Source: Streptomyces coffeae (GTDB lineage Bacteria; Actinomycetota; Actinomycetes; Streptomycetales; Streptomycetaceae). Taken from it: a stretch of DNA of 64,000 nucleotides. A model generated the notes under the pieces. The model was not told where the DNA came from. It saw only the letters and a list, made by a program, of their open reading frames with translations, and did no database searches. The translations under genes and the position numbers were made by a program. The stretch spans positions 310,001 through 374,000 of the forward strand of contig NZ_JAERRF010000008.1 of assembly GCF_016741875.1 (NCBI RefSeq), read 5' to 3'. Shown one piece after another: positions 45,164 through 54,970 of this stretch (the stretch's first letter is position 1; every line of letters starts with the position of its first letter).

Positions 45164-45597
45164 TCCGCCTGACCTTCTCCGTACGGCCCGACCAGGGCGA
45201 GCCGAGCGGTTTCGATCTCGGGGACATGGAGTGGGTCGGCGACTTCGGGCGTATCGACTCCCAGGGGCACGTCCCTGACCAGGGGATGATGATCTACCTC
45301 TCGGTATCGCTGCTCCTGGACCAGTTGCGCGTGTTCCTCGACGGCTCCGCGAAGACGCAGTCGTACCACGGCATCGACACGTCCTTCCGGCTTGTCTTCC
45401 GGCGCGGGAAAAGGGGCATCTCCATCAGTGCGGGCAACGGAGTGATCGCCCGCGTCGATGGACGCGCACTCGCGGAAGCCGTGCTGCGGGCCGCCGACGA
45501 GATGACGGAGTCGCATCTGGGCGGTCTTGACGACCGGGGCGCGGGGCGGGCCGATTGCCTCGCCTCGTTGCGGGAGTTCCGGGCGGCCGTGCGCTGA
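45160..45597 (+). CDS. Unknown protein at the end of the toxin locus
   Basis: A 145-residue soluble protein. ATG 45160 is favoured: GGAGGA lies 10 bases upstream and the start overlaps the preceding short gene. In-frame starts at 45142 and 45151 exist. The strand-rich N-terminal half and helical C-terminal half (DGRALAEAVLRAADEMTES) resemble many immunity-like proteins but no family is recognised. Convergent with zur, 18 bp away. Confidence 0.7.
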   Translation: MIRLTFSVRPDQGEPSGFDLGDMEWVGDFGRIDSQGHVPDQGMMIYLSVSLLLDQLRVFLDGSAKTQSYHGIDTSFRLVFRRGKRGISISAGNGVIARVDGRALAEAVLRAADEMTESHLGGLDDRGAGRADCLASLREFRAAVR

Positions 45598-45615
45598 GGA
45601 CGGCCGCCCGGCGCG

Positions 45616-46038
45616 TCAGGTGTTGGAGGACGCCGCCGCGCAGTCCCCACACGTGCCGAAGATCTCGATGGTGTGGGCGACGTCCACGAAGCCGTGCTCG
45701 GCCGCGATGGCGTCGGCCCACTTCTCCACGGCCGGGCCCTCCACCTCGACCGCCTTGCCGCAGGAGCGGCAGACCAGGTGGTGGTGGTGCTCATCGCTGC
45801 TGCAACGGCGGTAGACCGCCTCGCCCTCCGTCGTGCGCAGCACGTCGACCTCGCCGGCGTCGGCGAGGGACTGGAGGGTGCGGTAGACGGTGGTCAGGCC
45901 GACCGAGTCGCCGCGGTGCTTGAGCATGTCGTGCAGCTCCTGCGCACTGCGGAACTCGTCCACCTCATCCAGCGCCGCCGCCACCGCGGCGCGCTGCCTG
46001 GTGGACCGGCCGCGTACTGGGGGACCCGCGGTCGCCAC
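45616..46038 (-). CDS. zur: Zinc uptake regulator Zur (Fur family)
   Basis: A 140-residue Fur-family repressor. The winged helix includes GDSVGLTTVYRTLQSLADAGE. The metal-binding region has DEHHHHLVCRSCGK and a later CGDC pair, giving the structural Cys4 zinc and a sensory histidine/cysteine site. Location directly after znuACB identifies it as Zur rather than Fur. With zinc bound it should repress the znu operon at the box 48959-48973. GTG start at 46038. Confidence 0.93.
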   Translation of the reverse strand: MATAGPPVRGRSTRQRAAVAAALDEVDEFRSAQELHDMLKHRGDSVGLTTVYRTLQSLADAGEVDVLRTTEGEAVYRRCSSDEHHHHLVCRSCGKAVEVEGPAVEKWADAIAAEHGFVDVAHTIEIFGTCGDCAAASSNT

Positions 46039-46111
46039 AGCTGCCTCCTCAACCTCGCGTGCTCCGTCGCCTTCGCCCGGCCATTGTGCCAGCTAACACC
46101 GTGGCAAAGGA

Positions 46112-46984
46112 CTAGACGAGTACATCGTCTCTCAGGGTGCACCTCTCCTCGGCCGCCGCGGCCCGCCGGGCGCGCGATTTCGCCAAGGGCGCGGCCAAGG
46201 CCGTGATCACGGCGAAGACGCCGATGGCGAGGACCACGATGCTCGCGCCGGGGGGCACGTTCTTGTAGAAGGAGAACACGGTGCCGGACAGCGTGACCAC
46301 TACCCCGATCGAGACCGCGAGCGCCAGCGTCATGGCGAAGCCGCGGGTGGCCTGCTGGGCCGCCGCGACCGGGACCACCATCAGGGCACTGACCAGCAGC
46401 AGCCCCACGACGCGCATGGCGACGGTGACGGTGACGGCCGCGGTGACGGCCAGCAGCAGATTGAGGGTGCGCACCGGCAGCCCGGTGACCCGGGCGAACT
46501 CCTCGTCCTGGCAGACGGCGAACAGCTGGCGGCGCAGACCGAGGGTGATCAGCATGACAAAACCGGCCAGCAGGCTGATCGCCACCACATCCTGCCGCGA
46601 GACCGTGGTGATCGAACCGAAGAGGTACGTGGTCAGGTTGGCGTTGGAGCCGTTGGGCGCGAGGTTGATCAGCAGAACGCCACCGGCCATACCGCCATAG
46701 AAGAGCATCGCGAGCGCGAGATCGCCGCGGGTCTTGCCGTACCAGCGGATCAGCTCCATGAGGACGGCGCCGAGGGCGGAGACCACCACGGCGGTCCACA
46801 CCGGGTTGGTGCCGGTCAGAAAGCCGAGGGCGACACCGGTGAGCGCGACATGGCCGATACCGTCGCCCATGATCGCCTGGCGGCGCTGGACGAGGTAGAT
46901 GCCGACGGCGGGCGCGGTGATGCCGACCAGGACGGCGGCGAGCAGCGCCCGCTGCATGAAGGGGTAGGTCAGGAGCTCGAGCAT
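46112..46984 (-). CDS. znuB: Zinc ABC transporter permease
   Basis: A 290-residue ABC-3 family membrane subunit with eight or so hydrophobic segments. Features such as YLVQRRQAIMGDGIGHVALTG and VGLLLVSALMVVPVAAA are typical of metal permeases. It starts one base after the znuC stop and is part of the znuACB-zur operon. Confidence 0.93.
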   Translation of the reverse strand: MLELLTYPFMQRALLAAVLVGITAPAVGIYLVQRRQAIMGDGIGHVALTGVALGFLTGTNPVWTAVVVSALGAVLMELIRWYGKTRGDLALAMLFYGGMAGGVLLINLAPNGSNANLTTYLFGSITTVSRQDVVAISLLAGFVMLITLGLRRQLFAVCQDEEFARVTGLPVRTLNLLLAVTAAVTVTVAMRVVGLLLVSALMVVPVAAAQQATRGFAMTLALAVSIGVVVTLSGTVFSFYKNVPPGASIVVLAIGVFAVITALAAPLAKSRARRAAAAEERCTLRDDVLV

Positions 46985-46985
46985 C

Positions 46986-47906
46986 TCAGGTCAGCAACCC
47001 TGTCCGGATCGGTTCGGCGTCGGGCGCCGCATGGGGGTGGACGTGGTCATGGCCGGGCAGCGCATGCTGGCCGACGGCCTTGGGCGGCGGGCCGTCGTGG
47101 ACGACGCAGCCGTCGCGGAGGACTACCGCGCGGTCGATCAGCGGCTCCAGCGGACCGAGCTCATGCAGGACCAGCAGGACCGTGGTGCCGCTCGCCACCT
47201 GCTCGCGCAGGGTCCCGGCGAGGACCTCCTGGCTGGCGAGGTCGACCCCGGCCATCGGCTCGTCCATGATCAGAAGTTCGGGTTCACCGGCGAGGGCGCG
47301 GGCGATCAGTACCCGCTGGTGCTGGCCGCCGGAGAGCGCGCCCACCGGGTCCTTGGCGCGGTCGGCCATGCCCACCAGCTCCAGGGCCCGCTGGACGGCC
47401 GCGCGGTCGGCCTTGCGCGGCGGGGCGAGCCTGCGGCGGGCCAGCCGCCCCGCGGAGACGACCTCGCGGACGGTCGCGGGGACCCCGCTGGCGGCGGTGG
47501 TGCGCTGCGGTACGTAGCCGATCCGGGCCCAGTCGCGGAAGCGGCGGCCGGGGGTGCCGAACAGGGTCAGCTCCCCGCCGCTGAGCGGCACCTGTCCGAC
47601 GACGGAACGGACCGCGGTGGACTTGCCCGAGCCGTTGGCGCCGAGCAGGGCCACGACCTCACCGCGGTGCACGGACAGGTCGACACCGCGCAGTACGGGG
47701 CGCCCGCCGAGGGAGGCGGTGGCCCCGCGCAGGGATATGACCGGATCCGAGCGCACCGCCGATGCCTCGGGCCGGGGACTCTCCGTGTCGGGCCCCGTGT
47801 CGGGCCCCGAGGCGGGATCCGCGGCGCGGGACGGGTCCGGGACGCGGGATTCCTCGGTGCGGGGTCGGGGTTCCTCGGGCATGGATTCCTCCGTCACATG
47901 GCTCAT
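46986..47906 (-). CDS. znuC: Zinc ABC transporter ATPase
   Basis: Nucleotide-binding subunit with Walker A LLGANGSGKST, signature LSGGQHQRVLIARAL and Walker B LLIMDEPMAGVD. It has an unusual acidic/proline-rich N-terminal extension of about 55 residues before the ABC domain. ATG 47906 overlaps the znuA stop by 4 bp, which supports the long form; ATG 47882 is an alternative. Length is 306 residues, the last few His-rich. Confidence 0.93.
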   Translation of the reverse strand: MSHVTEESMPEEPRPRTEESRVPDPSRAADPASGPDTGPDTESPRPEASAVRSDPVISLRGATASLGGRPVLRGVDLSVHRGEVVALLGANGSGKSTAVRSVVGQVPLSGGELTLFGTPGRRFRDWARIGYVPQRTTAASGVPATVREVVSAGRLARRRLAPPRKADRAAVQRALELVGMADRAKDPVGALSGGQHQRVLIARALAGEPELLIMDEPMAGVDLASQEVLAGTLREQVASGTTVLLVLHELGPLEPLIDRAVVLRDGCVVHDGPPPKAVGQHALPGHDHVHPHAAPDAEPIRTGLLT

Positions 47907-48937
47907 CGGGCACCCAGGGCCTTCCGCAGGGCCGCCAGGTTCGATCGCATGACCTCGAGATAGTCGTCGCCCCTGGACGACTTCCCGATGCCCTCGAGAG
48001 GATCGAGTACATCGGTCCTCAGATGGAGATCGCCCGCGAAGGTCCTGGCCGTCCGGTCGCTGACGAGGGTCTCGAAGAAGACCGTGCGGACCTTGTCCTT
48101 CTTGGCGATCGAGTGCAGCTCGCGCATCCGGGCCGGGCTGGGCTCGGACTCGGGGTCGAGGCCGGTGATGGCCTCCTGGCGCAGCCCGTAGCGTTCGGAG
48201 AGATAGCCGAAGGCGGCGTGGGTGGTGATGAAGGTGTCGGTGGTGCGGCCCTTGAGCCCGGCGCGGAAGTCCTTGTCGAGGGTGTTGAGCTCCTTGACCA
48301 GGGCCGCGGTGTTCTTCTTGTAGAGGGCGGCGTGGTCGGGGTCGGCCTTCTCCAGGGCCTTGCCGACGCCCTCGGCAACCTCGGCGTACCGGACGGGATC
48401 CAGCCAGATGTGGGGGTCGGCGGCGGCGTCGCCGGCGTGCGCCTCATGGCTCTCGTGACCGCCGTGGCCTTCGTCACCCCCGTGGTCCCCGTGCTCCTCG
48501 TGGCCCGCCTCGCCCTCGTGCTCCTCGCCGCCGCCGTGGTCGTGGCCGTCGACCTCCGCACCGTGGTCCTCCAGCGTGGTGTACGACGCGGCGTCGGCGG
48601 TGTGCTTGGGCTCGGCCTGGCCGATGGCCCGGTCCACGGCGGGCTGGAGCCCCTTGAGGTAGACCACGAGCCCGGACTTGCTGAGCTTCGCCATCTGCTG
48701 CGGGCTGATGTCCAGGTCGTGCGGTTCCACGCCCGGCTTGGTCAGGGTCGACACATTGATCTTGTTTCCGCCGATTCGCTCGGCGAGGAATTGCAGGGGA
48801 TAGAACGACGCCACCACATCCAGCTTGCCGTGCGTCCTTCCGTCTCCGGCGCTGAAGGAGCAGGCTGTCAGCGTGGTCAGGCCCAGTGCCGCAGCCCCGA
48901 TCAGGGCTGTAGCAGGGCTCGAGCGGCGTATGTTCAT
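47903..48937 (-). CDS. znuA: Zinc-binding ABC transporter lipoprotein
   Basis: Cluster A-I substrate-binding protein. A signal peptide ends in the lipobox LTAC (the CSFSAG cysteine). The core has SFYPLQFLAERIGG, VEPHDLDIS, WLDPVRYA and FITTHAAFGYL, with zinc-ligand histidines, and a long His/Asp/Glu-rich loop (about residues 125-165) that captures zinc. ATG 48937 gives 344 residues and may be leaderless; ATG 48946 is also possible. First gene of znuACB-zur, facing glyS. Confidence 0.94.
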   Translation of the reverse strand: MNIRRSSPATALIGAAALGLTTLTACSFSAGDGRTHGKLDVVASFYPLQFLAERIGGNKINVSTLTKPGVEPHDLDISPQQMAKLSKSGLVVYLKGLQPAVDRAIGQAEPKHTADAASYTTLEDHGAEVDGHDHGGGEEHEGEAGHEEHGDHGGDEGHGGHESHEAHAGDAAADPHIWLDPVRYAEVAEGVGKALEKADPDHAALYKKNTAALVKELNTLDKDFRAGLKGRTTDTFITTHAAFGYLSERYGLRQEAITGLDPESEPSPARMRELHSIAKKDKVRTVFFETLVSDRTARTFAGDLHLRTDVLDPLEGIGKSSRGDDYLEVMRSNLAALRKALGAR

Positions 48938-48958
48938 GACTCCCATTTTCAACAAAGT

Positions 48959-48973
48959 TGGAAATGATTGTCA
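48959..48973. promoter_or_regulatory. Zur box in the znuA/glyS intergenic region
   Basis: tggaaatgattgtca matches the Streptomyces Zur consensus TGAAAATGATTTTCA at 13 of 15 positions. It overlaps a minus-strand -35 (ttgaca, 48974-48969) and spacer of the znuA promoter, so bound Zur would block znuA. Zur itself is the last gene of the operon. Confidence 0.8.
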
Positions 48974-49089
48974 ACAAAGTGGTTCCTGTCGATCACTTCG
49001 CCAACCGATTTGATCCAAGGGGTGCCGCCGCCGGTAACCTGAAGCATTCGCTTCGTCGTCCTCAATGTCGTCACAATGAAGAGAGCACC

Positions 49090-50472
<1,383 letters not shown>

Positions 50473-50507
50473 CCGGCGCCTTCGGGCGGCGGACACCGAA
50501 CACCACG

Positions 50508-50553
50508 ACGGGCTCCGGCACCGCGGGCGAACTGCCGCGGGGCCGGAGCCCGT
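50508..50553 (+). terminator. glyS terminator hairpin
   Basis: acgggctccgg (50508-50518) pairs perfectly with ccggagcccgt (50543-50553), and inner ccgcgg repeats extend the fold. It begins 36 bases after the glyS stop. Confidence 0.75.
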
Positions 50554-50597
50554 CGGCTCGGCAGGAACGGTAGGCAGGAACGGGGGGTTCACACACC

Positions 50598-50900
50598 GTG
50601 CGAGGCGTGACGCACCGCATCACCGCCACCCGCGAGGACGGCACCGTCTTCGAGGTGCGCTATGGCTACGGCCGGGGCCGCAGACGCCTGCTCGGCTGCC
50701 GTCACTGCGACTGGCAGGAGCGCATCACTCATGGCGGCGCCCGCCACAAGGGCCTGGACCATCTCGCCCAGGCCCACGGAGCCCTGGGCTCCCCCCGGAT
50801 GGCCGCCGACCCCGCCGCCCGCCGTCAGACCGCACTGATCATGCTGGCGTGTTGTGCCGTGGCCGCGGTGGTGGTGTGGTGGGCGGCGTCCCAGGGATGA
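50598..50900 (+). CDS. Small membrane protein with CxxC/His motif
   Basis: A 100-residue protein with an N-terminal strand region, a possible zinc-binding CRHCDWQE followed by two spaced histidines (RHKGLDHLAQAHG), and a single C-terminal transmembrane helix (about residues 80-97). Unknown function. GTG 50598 chosen; GTG 50607 is in frame. Its 3' end overlaps the convergent gene by 62 bp. Confidence 0.6.
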   Translation: MRGVTHRITATREDGTVFEVRYGYGRGRRRLLGCRHCDWQERITHGGARHKGLDHLAQAHGALGSPRMAADPAARRQTALIMLACCAVAAVVVWWAASQG

Positions 50901-51339
50901 CCTCGGCGGACCGCCGCTGCCCGCCGAGCGCCAGCGCCGCGCACATCCCGGCCAGCGGCAGCTCCGCGCAGACCGCCATCGTGACGGCCACGGCCAGCTC
51001 ACCGCCCGGGGCCGCCGTCACCGTGTCGAACCAGGCGTCCACCACGAGCAGCGCGGCGGTGGCGGCGGCGGTGAGCCGGTGACGCTCGTCGCGGCGTCCG
51101 CGCAGCGCCGCGGTGGTGAGCAGCCCGAGCGCCTGGAGGGCGTCCAGGCCCACCCACGCGGCGTTCCAGTGCGTGACCCGGGCCGTCGAGGGCAGCGTGG
51201 TCCCCAGCACATACAGCCAGGGCACCAGCGCCGCCCCCGCGGCGAACAGCACCGACTCCGGCCGGATCCGGGCCGCGCGGCTGAGCCGCGCCCTTCGTGT
51301 GGGGCGGGCGGCCAGGGTGATGGCGTACAGGGCGGCCAT
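50839..51339 (-). CDS. Integral membrane protein, unknown
   Basis: A 166-residue protein with about four hydrophobic segments (FAAGAALVPWLYVLG, ALQALGLLTTAAL, TAAATAALLVVDAWFD, AVAVTMAVCAELPLAG) and a basic proline-rich tail. No family recognised. ATG 51339 starts MAALYAITLA with a GGAGATCC-type site; an upstream extension to 51399 is possible. Divergent from the histidine kinase gene at 51510. Confidence 0.7.
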   Translation of the reverse strand: MAALYAITLAARPTRRARLSRAARIRPESVLFAAGAALVPWLYVLGTTLPSTARVTHWNAAWVGLDALQALGLLTTAALRGRRDERHRLTAAATAALLVVDAWFDTVTAAPGGELAVAVTMAVCAELPLAGMCAALALGGQRRSAEVIPGTPPTTPPPRPRHNTPA

Positions 51340-51509
51340 GGGTGGATCTCCTTCCGGGGCCCGCTCATCGGGCCTGCCCACCAGCCTTGTCGGCGGCATC
51401 GCCGTTGTCGGTCACGGCAGTTGCCGTCCTGGGGTGGTACTGGCTTCACCCCGTTTCCGGGCCTGAGCTCCAGAGCGCGGGCCGCCTTCAGGTCACTAGG
51501 GTCACCGCC

Positions 51510-52733
51510 ATGAAGATCATCGTCGGGTCGCGTCGCCTGCGCCGGCAACTGCGGCCCGGGGCCGAGCGGTTGCGGCGCGACACCGTGTTCGGTGTCGCGG
51601 GCATGGCGGTGCAGTTCGTGGCCTGGGCAGTGCCGATGACCGTGCCGTGGCTGCTGTACGACGACTCCTCGTCCCTGCTGGCGGTCGTCCTCGCCCTCAC
51701 CGTGCCGCTGGTCGTCCCGGCCGTGGCCACACCGTTGCTGACCCGGGTCCAGCGCCGCCGCTTCGATGCGCTGCTCGGCGTCGGGATCCCCGGGCCCCGG
51801 GCGGCGTGGCGGCAGTTGTGGTACCACCTGCTGGCCGGACCGGCCGTCGGCTGGGGCGGGGTGCTGGCCGGCACCCTGGCGCTCGTCGGTCTGGCGGCCA
51901 CCACCGTCTACCTCTGGGTGTCGCTGCTGCCGCTGTCCTGGCGGGTGGCGCACAGGGGCTACTCGACCCAGGCCGCGTATGTCACGGTCGGTGGTCTGGT
52001 CGCGCTGGCCCTCGCCTGCTGGCTCACCCGCGCCCTCGTCCGCCTCGACACCTTCGCCGCGACCGCGCTGCTCGGGCCCGTCCCCGCCCAGGAGTTGGAG
52101 CGCCGGGTCGAGGACCTCACCGAGAGCCGCGCGGGGGCGGTCGACGCGGCCGACGCCGAACGCCGCCGCATCGAGCGCGATCTGCATGACGGCGCACAGC
52201 AGCGGCTGGTCTCCATGGCGGTCAACCTGGGCCTGGCCAAGGCGACCCTCAAGGATCTGCCCGACGATGCGCGCCAGGTCATCGAGGAGGCGCACCGCGA
52301 GGCCAAGGGCGCCATCGAGGAGCTGAGCAACCTGGTCCGCGGGCTGCACCCGGCCGTCCTCGACGAACTGGGCCTCGACGCCGCGCTGTCCGGCATCGCG
52401 GCCCGTGCGCCGCTGCCGGTCCGGCTGCATGTACACGTGCCCGAACGGGCCGCCCCGACCGTCGAGGCGGTCGCCTACTTCGTGGTCTCCGAAGCCCTCG
52501 CCAACGTCGCCAAGCACGCTCAAGCGACGCGCGCCGATGTCACGGTCGTACGGACCGGGGACTCGCTGCGGGTCGTCATCTCCGACAACGGCGACGGTGG
52601 CGCCGACGCCGCCCGGGGGAGCGGTCTGACCGGGCTGGCGAAGCGGGCGGGCTCGGTGGACGGTACGTTCGACATCCGCAGTCCCCACGGGGGCCCGACC
52701 GTCATCACCGTGGAGCTGCCGTGCGTGCTGTGA
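51510..52733 (+). CDS. Sensor histidine kinase (HisKA_3)
   Basis: A 407-residue sensor with hydrophobic segments between about residues 25-180, typical of the streptomycete sensor-domain (DUF) group, then HisKA_3 with ERDLHDGAQQRLVSMAVNLG (phospho-acceptor His226) and an HATPase_c domain with GSGLTGLAKRAGSVDG. ATG 51510 begins MKIIVGSRRLRR. It overlaps the response regulator by 13 bp. Confidence 0.92.
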   Translation: MKIIVGSRRLRRQLRPGAERLRRDTVFGVAGMAVQFVAWAVPMTVPWLLYDDSSSLLAVVLALTVPLVVPAVATPLLTRVQRRRFDALLGVGIPGPRAAWRQLWYHLLAGPAVGWGGVLAGTLALVGLAATTVYLWVSLLPLSWRVAHRGYSTQAAYVTVGGLVALALACWLTRALVRLDTFAATALLGPVPAQELERRVEDLTESRAGAVDAADAERRRIERDLHDGAQQRLVSMAVNLGLAKATLKDLPDDARQVIEEAHREAKGAIEELSNLVRGLHPAVLDELGLDAALSGIAARAPLPVRLHVHVPERAAPTVEAVAYFVVSEALANVAKHAQATRADVTVVRTGDSLRVVISDNGDGGADAARGSGLTGLAKRAGSVDGTFDIRSPHGGPTVITVELPCVL

Positions 52734-53365
52734 TCGCCGAGGATTCCGTCCTGCTGCGGATCGGCCTGGTCAAGGTCCTGGAGACCGCGGGGTTCCAGGT
52801 CATGGCCGAGACCGCCGACGCCGACGGACTGCTGACGGCCGTGGCGGAACACCGCCCGGACATCGTGGTGGTGGACGTCCGGATGCCACCGGGCTTCCAG
52901 GACGAGGGCGTACGGGCCGCCCTGCTGATCCGGCGGCAGTGGCCGGACACCGCGGTGCTGCTGCTGTCGCAGTACGTGGAGGAGCGGTACGCCGCGGATC
53001 TGCTGACCGAGCACACCAGTGGGATCGGATATCTGCTCAAGCAGCGGGTCGCGGATGTGGAGGAGTTCATCGACGCGCTGCGCAGGGTGGCGGGCGGCGG
53101 TACGGCGCTCGATCCGCAGGTCGTCGCCCAGCTGCTGGTGCGGCGCCACCGCGATCCGCTGGACCGGTTGACACCGCGGGAGCGGGAGGTGCTGGAACTG
53201 ATGGCGGGGGGCCGGTCGAACGCGGGGATCGCGGGGGAGCTGGTGATCAGTGAGAGCGCGGTGGCCAAGCACATCAACTCCCTCTTCGTGAAGCTGGATC
53301 TGCCCGTCGCCGACGCCGATCACCGCCGGGTGCTCGCGGTGCTGCGGTTCCTGGGCGTGCGGTGA
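52721..53365 (+). CDS. NarL/LuxR-type response regulator
   Basis: A 214-residue regulator with receiver Asp52 in IVVVDVRMPP and a LuxR-type helix-turn-helix (LTPREREVLELMAGGRSNAG, then SESAVAKHINSLFVKL). GTG start inside the kinase 3' end, so translation is coupled. Its targets are not evident; the MFS gene downstream is convergent, not part of the operon. Confidence 0.94.
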   Translation: MRAVIAEDSVLLRIGLVKVLETAGFQVMAETADADGLLTAVAEHRPDIVVVDVRMPPGFQDEGVRAALLIRRQWPDTAVLLLSQYVEERYAADLLTEHTSGIGYLLKQRVADVEEFIDALRRVAGGGTALDPQVVAQLLVRRHRDPLDRLTPREREVLELMAGGRSNAGIAGELVISESAVAKHINSLFVKLDLPVADADHRRVLAVLRFLGVR

Positions 53366-53419
53366 GCGTCCCGGGGTGGTGAACTCCCCTCCGGCGACGG
53401 TCTCCTCGATCGACCCGCG

Positions 53420-54868
53420 TCACGCCACCGCCCGCGGCAGCCGCAGGCTCAGCACCGCCGTCACCGCGATGGTCGCCAGTTGGGCCGCGAGCGTGATCAC
53501 CAGCGCGTCCCCCATGCCCATCGACGGCGCCAGGGAGAGGAAGAGCGTGCCGAGCGTCGCCACGCCCAGCGCCAGCGCGGACTGCTGGGTGGTGACCATG
53601 ACGCCGCTGCCCACCCCGGCCCGCTCGGTCGGCACATCGGCCAGCACGATCCGGAACAGCACCGGCAGTTGGAGCCCCTGCCCGAACCCCGCGAGCGCGA
53701 CACCCGGCAACAGCCCCGCGATCGAGACGTCCGGCCAGTCGCGTCCCACGGCCAGCATCAGCAGCGCGATCCCCGCCGCCTGCACCACGCCGCCGACGGT
53801 GACCACCCGGCTGCCGTACCGGCCCACCAGCCGCGGCCCCATCAGCGAGGCCATGAAGAACGCGGTGGCCATGGGCGCCAGCGCCATGCCCGCCGCCACC
53901 GGCCCGTAGCGCAGCCCCTGCTGCAACGCCACCGCGATGACGAACATGAAGCCGCCGAAGCCGATCGAGAACGGCACCATCAGGGGCAGTCCGCGGCGCA
54001 GCCCGCGCAGCGCGAACAGACTCGGCGGCAGCAGCGGTGTCCGCCCGGCCCGGTCGGCGCGCCGCTCCACCACGTAGAACGCCGCCGCGGCGAACGGGAA
54101 GACACCGAGCAGGAGCCACGTCCACAGCGGCCACCCGGCCGCGCGCCCCTCGGTGAGCGGCACCATCAGCGCGATCAGAGCGAGCGCCAGCAGCGCGGTG
54201 CCCGGTACGTCCACCGGCGCGGGCCGCTCCGAGCGGGTCTCCGGCACCGTGCGCAGCGCGAGCGCCAGACCGATCAGCGCGACCGGCACGTTCACCAGGA
54301 AGACCGCGCGCCATCCGGTGCCCGCGAGGTCCGCGGCCACCAGCACCCCGCCCAGGATCTGCCCCGCGACCATCGAAAGGCCCGCCGTGGCGCCGTACAT
54401 GGAGAGCGCGCGGGCGCGGCGCGAGCCGGTGGTGGAGGAGTGGATGGTGGCGAGCACCTGGGGAAGCATCAGCGCGGACGCGGCGCCCTGCGCCACCCGC
54501 GCGCCCACCAGACTCCATGCGTTCGGCGCGAGCCCGCAGGCCAGCGAGGTCAGCCCGAAGGCCGCCATCCCGGCCAGGAAGAGCCTGCGCCGCCCGAAGG
54601 AGTCGCCCAGCCGTCCGCCGAGGACCAGCAGCACGGCGTAGGCCACGCCGTATCCGGCGACGACGAGTTCCAGCACGGCCGAGCCCGCGTGCAGATCGCG
54701 GTCCATGGCGGGCAGGGCGACGTTGACGATAAAGAAGTCGATCAGTGGGAGCGCCGCTCCCAGCAGTACGGTGAACAGCCCCAGCGGGGTCAGCGGCCCT
54801 CCCTCGGCCGTGGCCCGCGCCATGGTCAGGGGAGCGGCGGTCCGGGTGCGTATCTCGGTTTCGGTCAC
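53420..54868 (-). CDS. MFS drug/proton antiporter (DHA2-like)
   Basis: A 482-residue multidrug exporter of about 14 transmembrane segments: TM1 LIDFFIVNVALPAMD, motif A GGRLGDSFGRRRLF, and GAASALMLPQVLATI in the antiporter motif C region. GTG 54868 chosen (MTETEIRTRT); ATG at a later MARATAEGG is another option. It is divergent from the XRE regulator at 54971, and the 102-bp gap holds two palindromes. Confidence 0.88.
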   Translation of the reverse strand: MTETEIRTRTAAPLTMARATAEGGPLTPLGLFTVLLGAALPLIDFFIVNVALPAMDRDLHAGSAVLELVVAGYGVAYAVLLVLGGRLGDSFGRRRLFLAGMAAFGLTSLACGLAPNAWSLVGARVAQGAASALMLPQVLATIHSSTTGSRRARALSMYGATAGLSMVAGQILGGVLVAADLAGTGWRAVFLVNVPVALIGLALALRTVPETRSERPAPVDVPGTALLALALIALMVPLTEGRAAGWPLWTWLLLGVFPFAAAAFYVVERRADRAGRTPLLPPSLFALRGLRRGLPLMVPFSIGFGGFMFVIAVALQQGLRYGPVAAGMALAPMATAFFMASLMGPRLVGRYGSRVVTVGGVVQAAGIALLMLAVGRDWPDVSIAGLLPGVALAGFGQGLQLPVLFRIVLADVPTERAGVGSGVMVTTQQSALALGVATLGTLFLSLAPSMGMGDALVITLAAQLATIAVTAVLSLRLPRAVA

Positions 54869-54895
54869 GGATACGACGATCGTCGTTCGCTCAGA

Positions 54896-54934
54896 CTGGT
54901 ACCAGATTGTCTTTATCCTGGTACTGCCAGTACC
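54896..54934. promoter_or_regulatory. Two palindromes in the MFS/XRE divergent promoter
   Basis: ctggtaccag (54896-54905) and ggtactg-c-cagtacc (54920-54934) share the GGTAC core and are 24 bp apart from start to start. They occupy the centre of the divergent promoter region and are good candidates for binding the XRE regulator that controls the exporter. Confidence 0.7.
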
Positions 54935-54970
54935 TGGCAACTGGCTGAGCCGGTACGGCACTCTGGATCC

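Noticed and set aside
48958..49089. 44-codon N-terminal extension of glyS
   Set aside because: It runs through the Zur box and znuA promoter; the conserved synthetase begins at GTG 49090 after a ribosome site.
53480..54970. Long N-terminal extension of the XRE regulator
   Set aside because: Lies opposite the MFS gene and is low complexity; the true start at 54971 begins the conserved regulator.
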